NCBI GenBank assembly: GCA_017962825.1
Contig: JAGCUO010000021.1
Coordinates: 58,624-122,623, forward strand
From: Lachnospiraceae bacterium
GTDB lineage: Bacteria > Bacillota > Clostridia > Lachnospirales > Lachnospiraceae
Length of the DNA: 64,000 nucleotides
Reading direction: 5' to 3'
Shown here: positions 41,679 to 49,977 of the stretch, piece by piece
Layout of the letters: the number at the start of each line of letters is the position of its first letter
Position numbering within the stretch: position 1 is the first letter of the stretch
The notes under the pieces: model-generated
What the model was told of the DNA's origin: nothing
The model's database searches: none
What the model saw: only the letters and a program-made list of their open reading frames with translations
Translations under genes and position numbers: made by a program

Positions 41679-42529
41679 TAAAAACAGGATATTTACAAAA
41701 ACTGACGGTAGTAAAAAAGGTTGATTTCGGAGTATATCTGGCAGAAGATAATTCTCCCGAATCCGAAAAAGAAAGGGTGCTTCTCCCCGCTTCACGCGTT
41801 CCCGAAGGAACACAGATAGGGGACAAGCTCGATGCTTTTATTTACCGTGATTCCGAGGACAGACAGATTGCCACTCTTCAGGTTCCCAAGCTTGTGATCG
41901 GCGGACTGGCAAGACTTAAGGTCGTACAGGTGACCAAGATCGGAGCATTTCTCGACTGGGGACTGGAAAAAGATCTCTTTTTACCGTATGCCCAGCAGAC
42001 ATACAAGGTTCAGCAGGGTGATGAGATCCTTGTTACCATGTATGCGGACAAATCCGACAGACTCTGTGCCAAGATGGATGTTTACAGGAGTCTGGAGGAC
42101 AGATCGGATTATAAAAAAGACGATATAGTCGTAGGAACCCTTTATCTTATCAGCAATAATTTCGGAGCCTTTGTTGCAGTCGATGATAAATATTCCGCAC
42201 TTATCCCCAAGAAGGAGATGTTCGGTTCCGCAGAGAAGCTCACTGCAGGAATGAAGATTACCGCAAGAGTAGCGAGGGTCATGGATGACGGAAGACTTGA
42301 ACTTGCCGTTCGTGACAAGGGATATATGCAGAGAAACGAAGATGCGGAAAAGATCTTCGAGATGCTTAAGGCAGCAGGCGGTAAGCTTGATTTTTATGAT
42401 AAGAGCGATCCGGAACTTATAAGAGAGAAGACCGGTATGAGCAAGAACGAGTTCAAGCGTGCCGTGGGAAAACTTCTCAAAGAGGATAAGATCGATATAG
42501 GTGAAGGCACCATATCCCTGAGAAATTAA
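41675..42529 (+). CDS. S1-domain RNA-binding protein CvfB (YitL)
   Basis: 284 residues: three S1-like beta barrels followed by a winged helix at the C-terminus (MSKNEFKRAVGKLLKEDKI near 257-275). VVQVTKIGAFLDWGLEKDLFLPYAQQ near 83-108 is the clearest S1 repeat. CvfB in Staphylococcus binds RNA and affects virulence genes; YitL in Bacillus is uncharacterised. Four-base overlap with the thioesterase gene indicates coupling. The family call is firm; the cellular role is not. Confidence 0.9.
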   Translation: MIKTGYLQKLTVVKKVDFGVYLAEDNSPESEKERVLLPASRVPEGTQIGDKLDAFIYRDSEDRQIATLQVPKLVIGGLARLKVVQVTKIGAFLDWGLEKDLFLPYAQQTYKVQQGDEILVTMYADKSDRLCAKMDVYRSLEDRSDYKKDDIVVGTLYLISNNFGAFVAVDDKYSALIPKKEMFGSAEKLTAGMKITARVARVMDDGRLELAVRDKGYMQRNEDAEKIFEMLKAAGGKLDFYDKSDPELIREKTGMSKNEFKRAVGKLLKEDKIDIGEGTISLRN

Positions 42530-42540
42530 GAATTCGTTTA

Positions 42541-42569
42541 TTGTAATAAGCTTTAGGCCGTGGTATCAT
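42541..42569 (+). promoter_or_regulatory. Putative promoter of the YjfB-like gene
   Basis: TTGTAA at 42541-42546 and TATCAT at 42564-42569 with a 17-base spacer, 44 bases before the ATG. Confidence 0.6.
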
Positions 42570-42612
42570 CAGTTTACATAAAGAGGGAATGAGAATCTCC
42601 CGAGGAGCGCAT

Positions 42613-42810
42613 ATGGATATGGGACTCGTTCAGATGGCGGTCAATTTTAAAAATTCAATGACGATGGCCGATGTAAGCACGGCAGTTTTGGCCAAAGCAC
42701 TCGACACCAACAGGGATCTGGGTCAGGGTATGGTTGAGATGCTTGACTCCGCAGCGCTTGAGAGAAGCGTTAATCCTGCGGCAGGTGGAAATATTGACAT
42801 ATCTGTATAA
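42613..42810 (+). CDS. YjfB-type putative motility protein
   Basis: Sixty-five residues, mostly helical: LVQMAVNFKNSMTMADV, then VLAKALDTNRDLGQGMVEML, matching the short YjfB motility-protein family pattern of a helix pair ending in an alcohol- and glycine-rich tail. No signal peptide. ATG 42613 is chosen for GAGGAG five bases upstream; the ATG at 42589 is immediately behind its own purine run and adds eight residues. It has its own promoter and terminator. No flagellar genes are in the window, so a motility role rests on the family name only. Confidence 0.72.
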   Translation: MDMGLVQMAVNFKNSMTMADVSTAVLAKALDTNRDLGQGMVEMLDSAALERSVNPAAGGNIDISV

Positions 42811-42830
42811 TGGTTTTTGAACAGTTTTTA

Positions 42831-42861
42831 ACACCCCGATAACCTCGGGGTGTAATTTTTT
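42831..42861 (+). terminator. Intrinsic terminator after the YjfB-like gene
   Basis: ACACCCCGA at 42831-42839 pairs with TCGGGGTGT at 42845-42853, followed by AA and six T. Confidence 0.9.
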
Positions 42862-42883
42862 GCCAATTTTTAACATATATTTC

Positions 42884-42912
42884 TTGTATTCTTGTGCAAT
42901 TTGTAATATATT
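42884..42912 (+). promoter_or_regulatory. Putative promoter of the CdaR-ftsEX unit
   Basis: TTGTAT at 42884-42889 and TATATT at 42907-42912 with a 17-base spacer. The region is very AT-rich, so other hexamer pairs are possible. Confidence 0.5.
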
Positions 42913-42972
42913 ATGAGTTGGGGTTTAATATATATGTAACAATTGTCAAACTAATTTTTTTAGGGGCATTTT

Positions 42973-44073
42973 ATGATATCCAATCAGATACTTCAGGCAA
43001 CATTAGATGGACTTAAATCTATAGCAAGGGTGGATCTTGCGGTAACCGATCCCGAAGGCAGGACCGTAGTTTCAACCGGAGAGATTCCCGGACTTCTCAG
43101 GGATGCCGGCGAGTTTGCCGCTTCGGGAGCCGATTCACAGGAGATCAAGGGAAACCAGTATTTCAAGATCTATGACGATCAGTCCCTTGAATATGTACTT
43201 GCCGTTGCGGGTGCGGGAGAAGACGTATATACCCTCGGCAAGATGGCCGCTTTCCAGGTTCAGAGTCTGTCGGTTGCATACAGAGAAAGATTCGATAAGG
43301 ATAACTTCTTCAAGAATCTGCTTTTGGACAACCTTCTTTTGGTTGATATCTACAGCAGGGCCAAGAAGCTTCATATTGCCAATGATACCCCCAGGGTTGT
43401 GATACTTACCGAGGCAGCCAATACCAAGGACATCAATATCCTTGAGACTGTCAGGAATTATTGTCAGGCGAGACCCAGAGATTTCGTTACTGCGGTTGAT
43501 GAGACCGACGTCGTTGTAGTCATGGAGCTTGAGCAGCCCATGTCCAGACTTGACATGCAGGAAGCCGAGATCGAGGAAATGACTGCAGGCCTCAGAGATG
43601 CGCTTGCGGATGCCGGAGCAATGGGTATCAAGATCGCATACGGAAGCATTGCTTCCGAGATCAAGGAAGTAAGCCGTTCCTACAAGGAAGCCAGAATGGC
43701 AGCAGATGTAGGAAGGATTTTCTTCGAGGAAAGAGAAGTTGTTTCTTACAGCGGACTCGGTATCGGAAGACTTATCTATCAGCTTCCCATTCCTCTCTGC
43801 AGACTTTTTATCAAAGAGATTTTTGACGGTAAGGATATTGATGAATTCGACGACGATATCCTTCCCACCATCGATAAGTTCTTCGAAAATTCACTCAATG
43901 TATCGGAGACTTCAAGACAGCTTTTCATACACAGGAACACCCTTGTCTACAGACTCGATAAGATTCAGAAGACAACAGGGCTTGACCTGAGAGTATTTGA
44001 CGATGCGATCACTTTCAAGATCGCGCTCATGGTCGTCAAGTACATGAAGTATATGAAAAAGAACGAATTTTAA
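42973..44073 (+). CDS. CdaR/PucR-type transcriptional regulator
   Basis: 366 residues. The N-terminal ~115 residues look like a putative sugar-diacid or ligand-recognition domain (LDGLKSIARVDLAVTDPEGRTV). A central GGDEF-like degenerate domain follows (VVVVMELEQP, IKIAYGSIASEIKEVSRSYKEA). The C-terminal PucR-type helix-turn-helix reads FFENSLNVSETSRQLFIHRNTLVYRL near 313-338. The gene lies 13 bases before ftsE with no terminator between, so it is probably in one transcript with the ftsEX module; whether it regulates it is unknown. Confidence 0.87.
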   Translation: MISNQILQATLDGLKSIARVDLAVTDPEGRTVVSTGEIPGLLRDAGEFAASGADSQEIKGNQYFKIYDDQSLEYVLAVAGAGEDVYTLGKMAAFQVQSLSVAYRERFDKDNFFKNLLLDNLLLVDIYSRAKKLHIANDTPRVVILTEAANTKDINILETVRNYCQARPRDFVTAVDETDVVVVMELEQPMSRLDMQEAEIEEMTAGLRDALADAGAMGIKIAYGSIASEIKEVSRSYKEARMAADVGRIFFEEREVVSYSGLGIGRLIYQLPIPLCRLFIKEIFDGKDIDEFDDDILPTIDKFFENSLNVSETSRQLFIHRNTLVYRLDKIQKTTGLDLRVFDDAITFKIALMVVKYMKYMKKNEF

Positions 44074-44086
44074 CAGGTAAGGACAA

Positions 44087-44833
44087 ATGACCAGAAAAGA
44101 AAGAAAAAGAGCTGAGAGAGATCAGTTCATTGAAGAGAACGGTATCATTTTCCTTGACAATGTAAGCATGAATTACCCGGAGAAAGGTAATCCTGCGGTC
44201 AAGAATGTTACTCTCAGAATAGATAAAGGAGAATTCGTATTCATCGTAGGAGACAGCGGATCGGGTAAATCGACCCTGATAAAGCTTCTCTTAAGAGAGA
44301 TCCTCCCCACCGGCGGCGACGTATTCGTAATGGGCCAGAATACAAGAAAGCTCCGTCATTCACAGATCCCCAAGTTCAGAAGAAATCTCGGAGTTGTTTT
44401 CCAGGATTTCAGACTTCTAAAAGACAGAAATGTATATGAAAATGTTGCCTTTGCGCAGCGTATCATTGAAGTACCCTCAAGAGAAATGAGACGCAATGTC
44501 CCGAGCATACTTTCCATGGTCGGACTTGCGGGAAAATATAAAGCCAACGTAAGGAAATTATCGGGAGGCGAACAGCAGAGAGTTGCCCTTGCGAGAGCTC
44601 TTGTTAACAAGCCTTCCATTCTTCTTGCCGATGAGCCTACAGGAAACCTGGATCCCAACAATTCATGGGATATCATGGATCTTCTTGCGGAGATCAATGA
44701 GCAGGGAACTACCATCATTGTCGTAACTCACAGCCCCACCATAGTCAACTCTATGAAAAAGAGAGTTGTCGCTATGAAGCTCGGCGAAATAATCAGCGAT
44801 GAGCAGGAAGGGGAATATGTAAATGAAGATTAG
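44087..44833 (+). CDS. ftsE: Cell-division ABC transporter ATPase FtsE
   Basis: ATPase partner of FtsX that drives activation of a peptidoglycan hydrolase rather than transport. The 248 residues show Walker A GDSGSGKST near 57-65, the Q-loop VVFQDFRLL near 103-111, signature LSGGEQQR near 155-162, and Walker B ILLADEPTG near 177-185. About 20 charged residues precede the usual FtsE start. It overlaps ftsX by 11 bases. Confidence 0.95.
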   Translation: MTRKERKRAERDQFIEENGIIFLDNVSMNYPEKGNPAVKNVTLRIDKGEFVFIVGDSGSGKSTLIKLLLREILPTGGDVFVMGQNTRKLRHSQIPKFRRNLGVVFQDFRLLKDRNVYENVAFAQRIIEVPSREMRRNVPSILSMVGLAGKYKANVRKLSGGEQQRVALARALVNKPSILLADEPTGNLDPNNSWDIMDLLAEINEQGTTIIVVTHSPTIVNSMKKRVVAMKLGEIISDEQEGEYVNED

Positions 44834-45722
44834 AACCTTTCTGTATACACTTTGGCAGGGCATCCGTAATATGTTCAAGAACGGATGGTATACCCTTGCA
44901 TCCGTGGCAACCATAGGAGCATGCCTGTTTTTGCTCGGTATGTTTTATTCCATAGTTTCGAATGCACAGCACATTCTCTATACGGTTGAAGAGGGAGTTT
45001 CCGTCACCGTATTTTTCAATGAAGATGTTACCGATGCACAGCTCGATGCATTCGGACAGGAACTTCTCCAGCGCCCCGAAGTAAGGGATGTTGTATTCCA
45101 TTCCGACGAAGAGATCTGGGCAACTTTCGGTCCCAGTTATTTCGGACCCGATTATCAGGAGGGCTTCCCCGAGAATCCTCTTAAAGGTGAGCACAACTAT
45201 GAAGTATTCCTTCGTGCGGTAAGTCTTCAGGATCAGCTCGTCGGTTGGCTCCAGACAAAACCCGAAGTAAGACTTGTAAGATATTCGGAAGTGACTGCAT
45301 CAACCCTTTCCGGATTCAATCTGATGCTGGTATATGTATCAGGTGCGATCATCCTGATCCTTCTTGCGGTAAGTATATTCCTGATCAGCAACACGGTCAG
45401 AGTCGGTATATCCGTAAGAGCCGAGGAAATCGGGATCATGAAGTACATCGGTGCAACTGACTTTTTTGTAAGAGCGCCTTTCGTACTTGAAGGAATCATG
45501 ATCGGACTGATAGGTGCGGTTGTTCCTCTGGCACTTATCTACTACCTGTATGATTACGTTCTGAATATGCTCACTACCAGATTTGAGATGCTCAGTTCCA
45601 TGTTAAGCTTTTTGACTGTTGCGGAGATATTTAACGTTCTTGTACCTCTTTCCATCGGAATTGCGGTGGGAATGGGCTTTTTGGGAAGTTTCATCACAGT
45701 ACGTAAGTATCTCAAAGTATGA
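44823..45722 (+). CDS. ftsX: Cell-division membrane protein FtsX
   Basis: 299 residues with four membrane helices: one near 20-45, an extracellular domain to about 165, then three helices near 170-195, 220-245 and 265-290. The first loop carries VTVFFNEDVTDAQLDAF and VRDVVFHSDEEIW, typical of FtsX permeases. In Firmicutes this loop binds the hydrolase (PcsB or CwlO); the M23 protein encoded next is the natural partner. Confidence 0.93.
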   Translation: MKIRTFLYTLWQGIRNMFKNGWYTLASVATIGACLFLLGMFYSIVSNAQHILYTVEEGVSVTVFFNEDVTDAQLDAFGQELLQRPEVRDVVFHSDEEIWATFGPSYFGPDYQEGFPENPLKGEHNYEVFLRAVSLQDQLVGWLQTKPEVRLVRYSEVTASTLSGFNLMLVYVSGAIILILLAVSIFLISNTVRVGISVRAEEIGIMKYIGATDFFVRAPFVLEGIMIGLIGAVVPLALIYYLYDYVLNMLTTRFEMLSSMLSFLTVAEIFNVLVPLSIGIAVGMGFLGSFITVRKYLKV

Positions 45723-45742
45723 TTTAAAACGGTGATCTTTAT

Positions 45743-46978
45743 ATGATCAAAAAGAGAAGCATCAAAAAAACAGTATGCCTGATTTCTGCGGTTGTGCTTG
45801 CCTTTTCCTGGTATATTCATACCGAAGAGCAGGTTCCTGTTCATGGTGCCACGTATACAAATGCACTGATCCAGGAGAAACAGCGTGAGATCGAAGAAGC
45901 CAATGCCCAGAGAGCAGAACTGGCGGGAAGGGTTACGGATCTGAATGCAAGCCAGAACAGACTTGCTTCCCTCAGGAGTGATCTTAACGCCTATGTAACG
46001 GAGCTCGATGCGGAGCTTGTGGTCATGCAGAACAATATCGCCGTACTGAATGAGCAGATCATTGCCAAGGAATACGAGATTTCCCAGACGGAAGCGGAAC
46101 TTGCGGCTGCCGAGGAGACCGAGGCCATCCAGCATGATGCCATGATAGTCAGAATGAGGCTCATGTATGAGCAGGGCGATAAGAGTATGATCGATATGCT
46201 CTTTTCCGCAAGGAGCTTAAGAGATCTGTTAAACAGTGCGGACTATATCGAAAAGGTTGTTCAGTACGACAGAAGCCTTTGGGAAGAGTACAAGGCAAAT
46301 GTCGAGTACATATCACTTTGCAAGCAGCAGCTGGATCTTCAGAAAGAGATCCTTGATGAGGCAAAGGCTGCGGCAGAACTGGAAGAGCAAAACCAGGAAA
46401 CCCTGATTAACGAAAAGAATGCAGAGATCAACAGTTATAACGTTCAGATCAATGCAACCCAGGCGGAGATTGATGCCTACCAGGCAGAGATAGCCGCACG
46501 TGATGCCGAGATCGAAGCCCTTACTAAGGCTATTGAGGAAGAAAGAAGAAGACTTGCCAGTGCCAACGGACTCAGGTATGACGGCGGACAGTTCCTCTTC
46601 CCTCTTGCATCATACAAATATGTATCATCGGATTACGGCCCCAGAAATGCACCTACCGCAGGCGCAAGTACATTCCATAAAGGAATAGATTTTGCTGCTG
46701 CGTACGGAACCGATATTTATGCGGCATACGATGGAGAGGTGGCTGCAGCGTCCTATTCGGGTGCGATGGGTAATTACATAATGATCGATCATGGTGACGG
46801 ATTATATACCGTATATGAGCACTGTTCGGCAATGTATGTTCAGAAGGGAGACAAGGTTGTTATGGGTCAGACCATTGCAGCCGTAGGTTCTACCGGTATT
46901 TCGACCGGAAATCATCTCCACTTCGGAGTAAGAAGAAACGGAGAATATACTTCACCCTGGCCTTATCTGGGCAAGTGA
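45743..46978 (+). CDS. Secreted M23 peptidoglycan endopeptidase with coiled-coil domain (EnvC/PcsB-like role)
   Basis: 411 residues: signal peptide (about 1-36), a long coiled coil (about 40-275) with ELAGRVTDLNASQNRLASL-type heptads, and a C-terminal LytM domain. Zinc ligands are present: HKGID gives His312 and Asp316, HLHF gives His393, with His360 in YEHCS and His391 completing the active site. Unlike E. coli EnvC it therefore looks catalytically active. Coiled coil plus hydrolase after ftsEX is the layout of FtsX-controlled hydrolases, so septal or side-wall cutting under FtsEX control is a strong inference. Confidence 0.92.
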   Translation: MIKKRSIKKTVCLISAVVLAFSWYIHTEEQVPVHGATYTNALIQEKQREIEEANAQRAELAGRVTDLNASQNRLASLRSDLNAYVTELDAELVVMQNNIAVLNEQIIAKEYEISQTEAELAAAEETEAIQHDAMIVRMRLMYEQGDKSMIDMLFSARSLRDLLNSADYIEKVVQYDRSLWEEYKANVEYISLCKQQLDLQKEILDEAKAAAELEEQNQETLINEKNAEINSYNVQINATQAEIDAYQAEIAARDAEIEALTKAIEEERRRLASANGLRYDGGQFLFPLASYKYVSSDYGPRNAPTAGASTFHKGIDFAAAYGTDIYAAYDGEVAAASYSGAMGNYIMIDHGDGLYTVYEHCSAMYVQKGDKVVMGQTIAAVGSTGISTGNHLHFGVRRNGEYTSPWPYLGK

Positions 46979-46992
46979 TCGGAAAGCGGAAT

Positions 46993-48264
46993 ATGAGTGA
47001 TCAGGAAAAAATAATCAATACGCAGGAGCCTGTGCAGGGAGAAAACCTGCAGCAGGCATCACCTGCTCCCGTTAAAAAAGAAAAGAAGCGTCCCTTCAGG
47101 CTCGGTTTTTTGACCGGAATGCTGGTGATGCTTCTTTTATGCGTTGGTGCCTTGTTTGCACTTCTTTTTAGCAGGCGCCTTTATCTCGCCGGAGGAAACG
47201 GGATAGTTGATTCCGAGGTTATGGCCAAGGCGGAAGCCATATACGCATATCTGGATGCTCATTCCATATATGACTATGATGACGAAGCCCTCAGAGTGGG
47301 AATGCTGGACGGACTTTTGGACGGAACCGGCGATAAGTATGCCGAGTATTACACCGCAGATGAGATCGAAGAGCTGTTTTCGGATTACAACGGTGATTTC
47401 TGCGGCCTGGGACTTCTTCTTAAAGCCAAGGAAGACGGAAGCGTATATGTATCCGGTGTTTATGAAGATTCACCTGCAGAGGAAGCAGGCTTTCAGACAG
47501 GGGATGTCCTGCTCGCGGTTGACGGAGAAAGCGTTGTGGGAATCGACCGATATGACGTAGCTGCAATGGTACGCGGTCCTGAGAATTCCACAGTAGTCCT
47601 GACCGTATACAGGGAAGAGACCGGCGAAACCCTTGATATCTCCGCCGTAAGAAAGAAACTCAAAAAGATCGATGTAGAATATCATATGGAATCGGATACC
47701 GTGGGATATATCTGGATCAAGGACTTTGACGATGTTACCACGGATCAGTTCAAGGAAGCCATGGCTGATCTCAGATCACAGGGAATGAAAGACCTTGTAC
47801 TTGATCTGAGGACGAATACCGGAGGCTTGTTCAGAGTGGCCCTTGAGGTTGCACAGGAACTTATGTGTGAAGGAATTATAGTCTCCATAGAAAATTCCGA
47901 CGGAACCAGAAAGGAATATACCTGTGACGGAGCTCACGAGTTTGAGGGCAACATCGTTATTTTGACCGACGGCTATACCGCAAGTTCATCCGAGATACTT
48001 GCGGGCGCTCTTATCGATAACGGAATGGCCATATCGATGGGTACCACCACATTCGGTAAAGGCCTCGTACAGGATTTCTACTACTTAAGCGACGGATCAT
48101 GTGTCAAATTCACTACCAACCAGTATTACACTCCCAACGGAACTGCCATAAACGGTGTGGGAATCATACCTGCCATCGAGGTTGAATTTGACGGAGATCT
48201 TTATTATGAAGAAGGAAGCGACAATCAGATAAATGCCGCAGTCGATTATCTCGAAAGCCTTTAA
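46993..48264 (+). CDS. S41 family C-terminal processing peptidase
   Basis: 423 residues: cytosolic N-terminus, membrane helix near 37-60, a PDZ domain (VSGVYEDSPAEEAGFQTGDVLL, in part) and the S41 protease domain. The catalytic Ser331 is in TASSSEI and Lys356 in TTFGKGLVQ. The start is taken as ATG 46993 (GGAAAG upstream); a GTG at 46975 overlapping the M23 stop would add six residues. CtpB-type proteases next to ftsEX are known in Bacillus, so processing of the wall hydrolase or its partner is plausible. Confidence 0.92.
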   Translation: MSDQEKIINTQEPVQGENLQQASPAPVKKEKKRPFRLGFLTGMLVMLLLCVGALFALLFSRRLYLAGGNGIVDSEVMAKAEAIYAYLDAHSIYDYDDEALRVGMLDGLLDGTGDKYAEYYTADEIEELFSDYNGDFCGLGLLLKAKEDGSVYVSGVYEDSPAEEAGFQTGDVLLAVDGESVVGIDRYDVAAMVRGPENSTVVLTVYREETGETLDISAVRKKLKKIDVEYHMESDTVGYIWIKDFDDVTTDQFKEAMADLRSQGMKDLVLDLRTNTGGLFRVALEVAQELMCEGIIVSIENSDGTRKEYTCDGAHEFEGNIVILTDGYTASSSEILAGALIDNGMAISMGTTTFGKGLVQDFYYLSDGSCVKFTTNQYYTPNGTAINGVGIIPAIEVEFDGDLYYEEGSDNQINAAVDYLESL

Positions 48265-48280
48265 ATGATCTCAATAAAAT

Positions 48281-48311
48281 AACCCGGAAGGATTATCCTT
48301 CCGGGTTTTCT
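48281..48311. terminator. Bidirectional terminator between the S41 and CapA genes
   Basis: AACCCGGAAGGA at 48281-48292 pairs with TCCTTCCGGGTT at 48296-48307 around TTA, with T or A runs on either side, serving both convergent genes. Confidence 0.85.
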
Positions 48312-48318
48312 TATGCTC

Positions 48319-49794
48319 TCAGTTAGACTGAGGACCGAGAATGTCTTCTTTTGTCAGGGAATAGGGACCGAAGAGGTTGCTGTCCCACTGATGAAGGAGG
48401 TCTAAGTTCATACCGCCTCCGTCCCTGAAGTTTGCTGCGTGGCGGGATGCCATATCCGCTGTGAAGTCTTCGAGGGGATATACACCCTGAATGTAAAGGG
48501 GCCCCCAGGTCTGATACTCGACCATTGGCAGTGCTCCGCTGTTATCCAGGTCAACCTTTGCACCGTCCTTGTCTACGTGGATCGTAACCCAGGCCATTCC
48601 TTCAAAGCTTGTGTAGTTTTGAATCTGGCAGTGTATAAAGTTTCCGATGGAGTAGTAGCAAAGTCCGGAATTGCCGCTATCGGTAGTGATGTATTCAACA
48701 GGCTCTACGATGTGGGGATGAGCTCCGATTATTACATCTGCACCGGCATCTATCATCTGTCTTGCAAAATCCTTCTGGTAAGCGCAGGGCTCGAAAGAGT
48801 ACTCATAACCCCAGTGCGGACATACTATAACGATGTCACAGACGGAACGAGCCAGCTTGATGTCCTCAAGCACTTCAGGATTGATGGTGTCAAAATCGAT
48901 CTCTCTGGTGGCAGGATCGTAATAACAGAGTCTGTTAAGGTATCCGTCCAGTCCGTTAGCCCAGGTTGCCCAGTTGTGTGAATAGGTGTAATTGAGGATG
49001 GCGATCTTAATCCCGTTTACTTCCCTTATTACGAAAGCGGAGGTATTAACCATATCCTCGGGCTCCAGCTGCAGGTCATCGAATCTGGGCCTGTCATTGG
49101 GGCTTACACCGTATTTATCCAGCCAGTAGGAGCCTCTGTGGGAGGTTCTGGAATCCTCGTTAAGGTTGCTGTGGGTGCCCACAACGCTTATTTGAGGGTA
49201 TCTATAGAAGTAATCATGGAAATATATGAGTCCGTTCAGTCCCTGGTCGTATGCATGGTTTGTTGCCGTAAGCACTACATCGAATCCGGCCTTGGCGATG
49301 GCATCGGCGGCCTCGGTCGGAGAGTTGAATGCGGGATATCCGGAAAAGCCTCTCTCGTTGCCACCTATGGGTGACTCCTGGTTGATGATCGCAATGTCTG
49401 CTGCATCAATGTAATCAAGTATGTCCTTGAAAAGAAAATCGTAATTTCTGGTTCCGTCTGCGAGAATGCCCTGATTGACAAGTCCCATGTGGAGAAGATC
49501 GTCTCCAACCATCATTACGTGGATATCGAATTCCTCAAAGGGCTCCTCCTCGGGCTCGGGTGCAAGCACTTCCTCCGGGATGGCGGTTCCTTCCATGGGG
49601 TCGGGGGTCTGTGCCGGTTCTTCTACTGGCGCCGGGTTATCCGCTACAGCGGCCCCTTCATGAAATATGGGTTTTATCAAAAATACATAGGCGAGAGCCA
49701 GTAATAATATGAAAAAAGCCAGAAAAATGCTGACCCGCATCATTCTCTTGCGGCGTTTTTTCTTCAAATAGGTATTTATATCGGACGATCTCAT
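48319..49794 (-). CDS. CapA family exported metallophosphoesterase-like protein
   Basis: About 491 residues: basic N-terminus, membrane helix near 22-42, a Pro/Glu-rich linker, then the CapA (PGA_cap) domain. Motifs are VMMVGDDLLHMGLV near 94-107, INQESPIGG, LTATNHAYDQG near 178-188, CPHWGYEY and IGAHPHIVEP near 362-371. These are metal-site residues of the calcineurin-like fold. Homologues in Bacillus act in polyglutamate capsule synthesis, but no capB/C genes are here. ATG 49794 is chosen because GGAG lies seven bases before it; ATG 49806 has no ribosome site. Confidence 0.88.
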   Translation of the reverse strand: MRSSDINTYLKKKRRKRMMRVSIFLAFFILLLALAYVFLIKPIFHEGAAVADNPAPVEEPAQTPDPMEGTAIPEEVLAPEPEEEPFEEFDIHVMMVGDDLLHMGLVNQGILADGTRNYDFLFKDILDYIDAADIAIINQESPIGGNERGFSGYPAFNSPTEAADAIAKAGFDVVLTATNHAYDQGLNGLIYFHDYFYRYPQISVVGTHSNLNEDSRTSHRGSYWLDKYGVSPNDRPRFDDLQLEPEDMVNTSAFVIREVNGIKIAILNYTYSHNWATWANGLDGYLNRLCYYDPATREIDFDTINPEVLEDIKLARSVCDIVIVCPHWGYEYSFEPCAYQKDFARQMIDAGADVIIGAHPHIVEPVEYITTDSGNSGLCYYSIGNFIHCQIQNYTSFEGMAWVTIHVDKDGAKVDLDNSGALPMVEYQTWGPLYIQGVYPLEDFTADMASRHAANFRDGGGMNLDLLHQWDSNLFGPYSLTKEDILGPQSN

Positions 49795-49926
49795 TTTTTT
49801 CTCCATTTTCGGGCGAAAACATGCCCTTATAACCTCAAAAATATAACATTTACAAGGGTTAAACGCAACTTGTTACAAGTTTTGACGCCATTTTTTAAGG
49901 GATATTTCGAAATTGTTACAAAAATG

Positions 49927-49954
49927 TTGCATTTTTTAATAATGTGGGTATAAT
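49927..49954 (+). promoter_or_regulatory. Promoter of the SH3-NlpC/P60 gene
   Basis: TTGCAT at 49927-49932 and a perfect TATAAT at 49949-49954 with a 16-base spacer, giving a short leader of about 17 bases. Confidence 0.75.
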
Positions 49955-49977
49955 GGACTTGTTCGACTGAATCAGAT

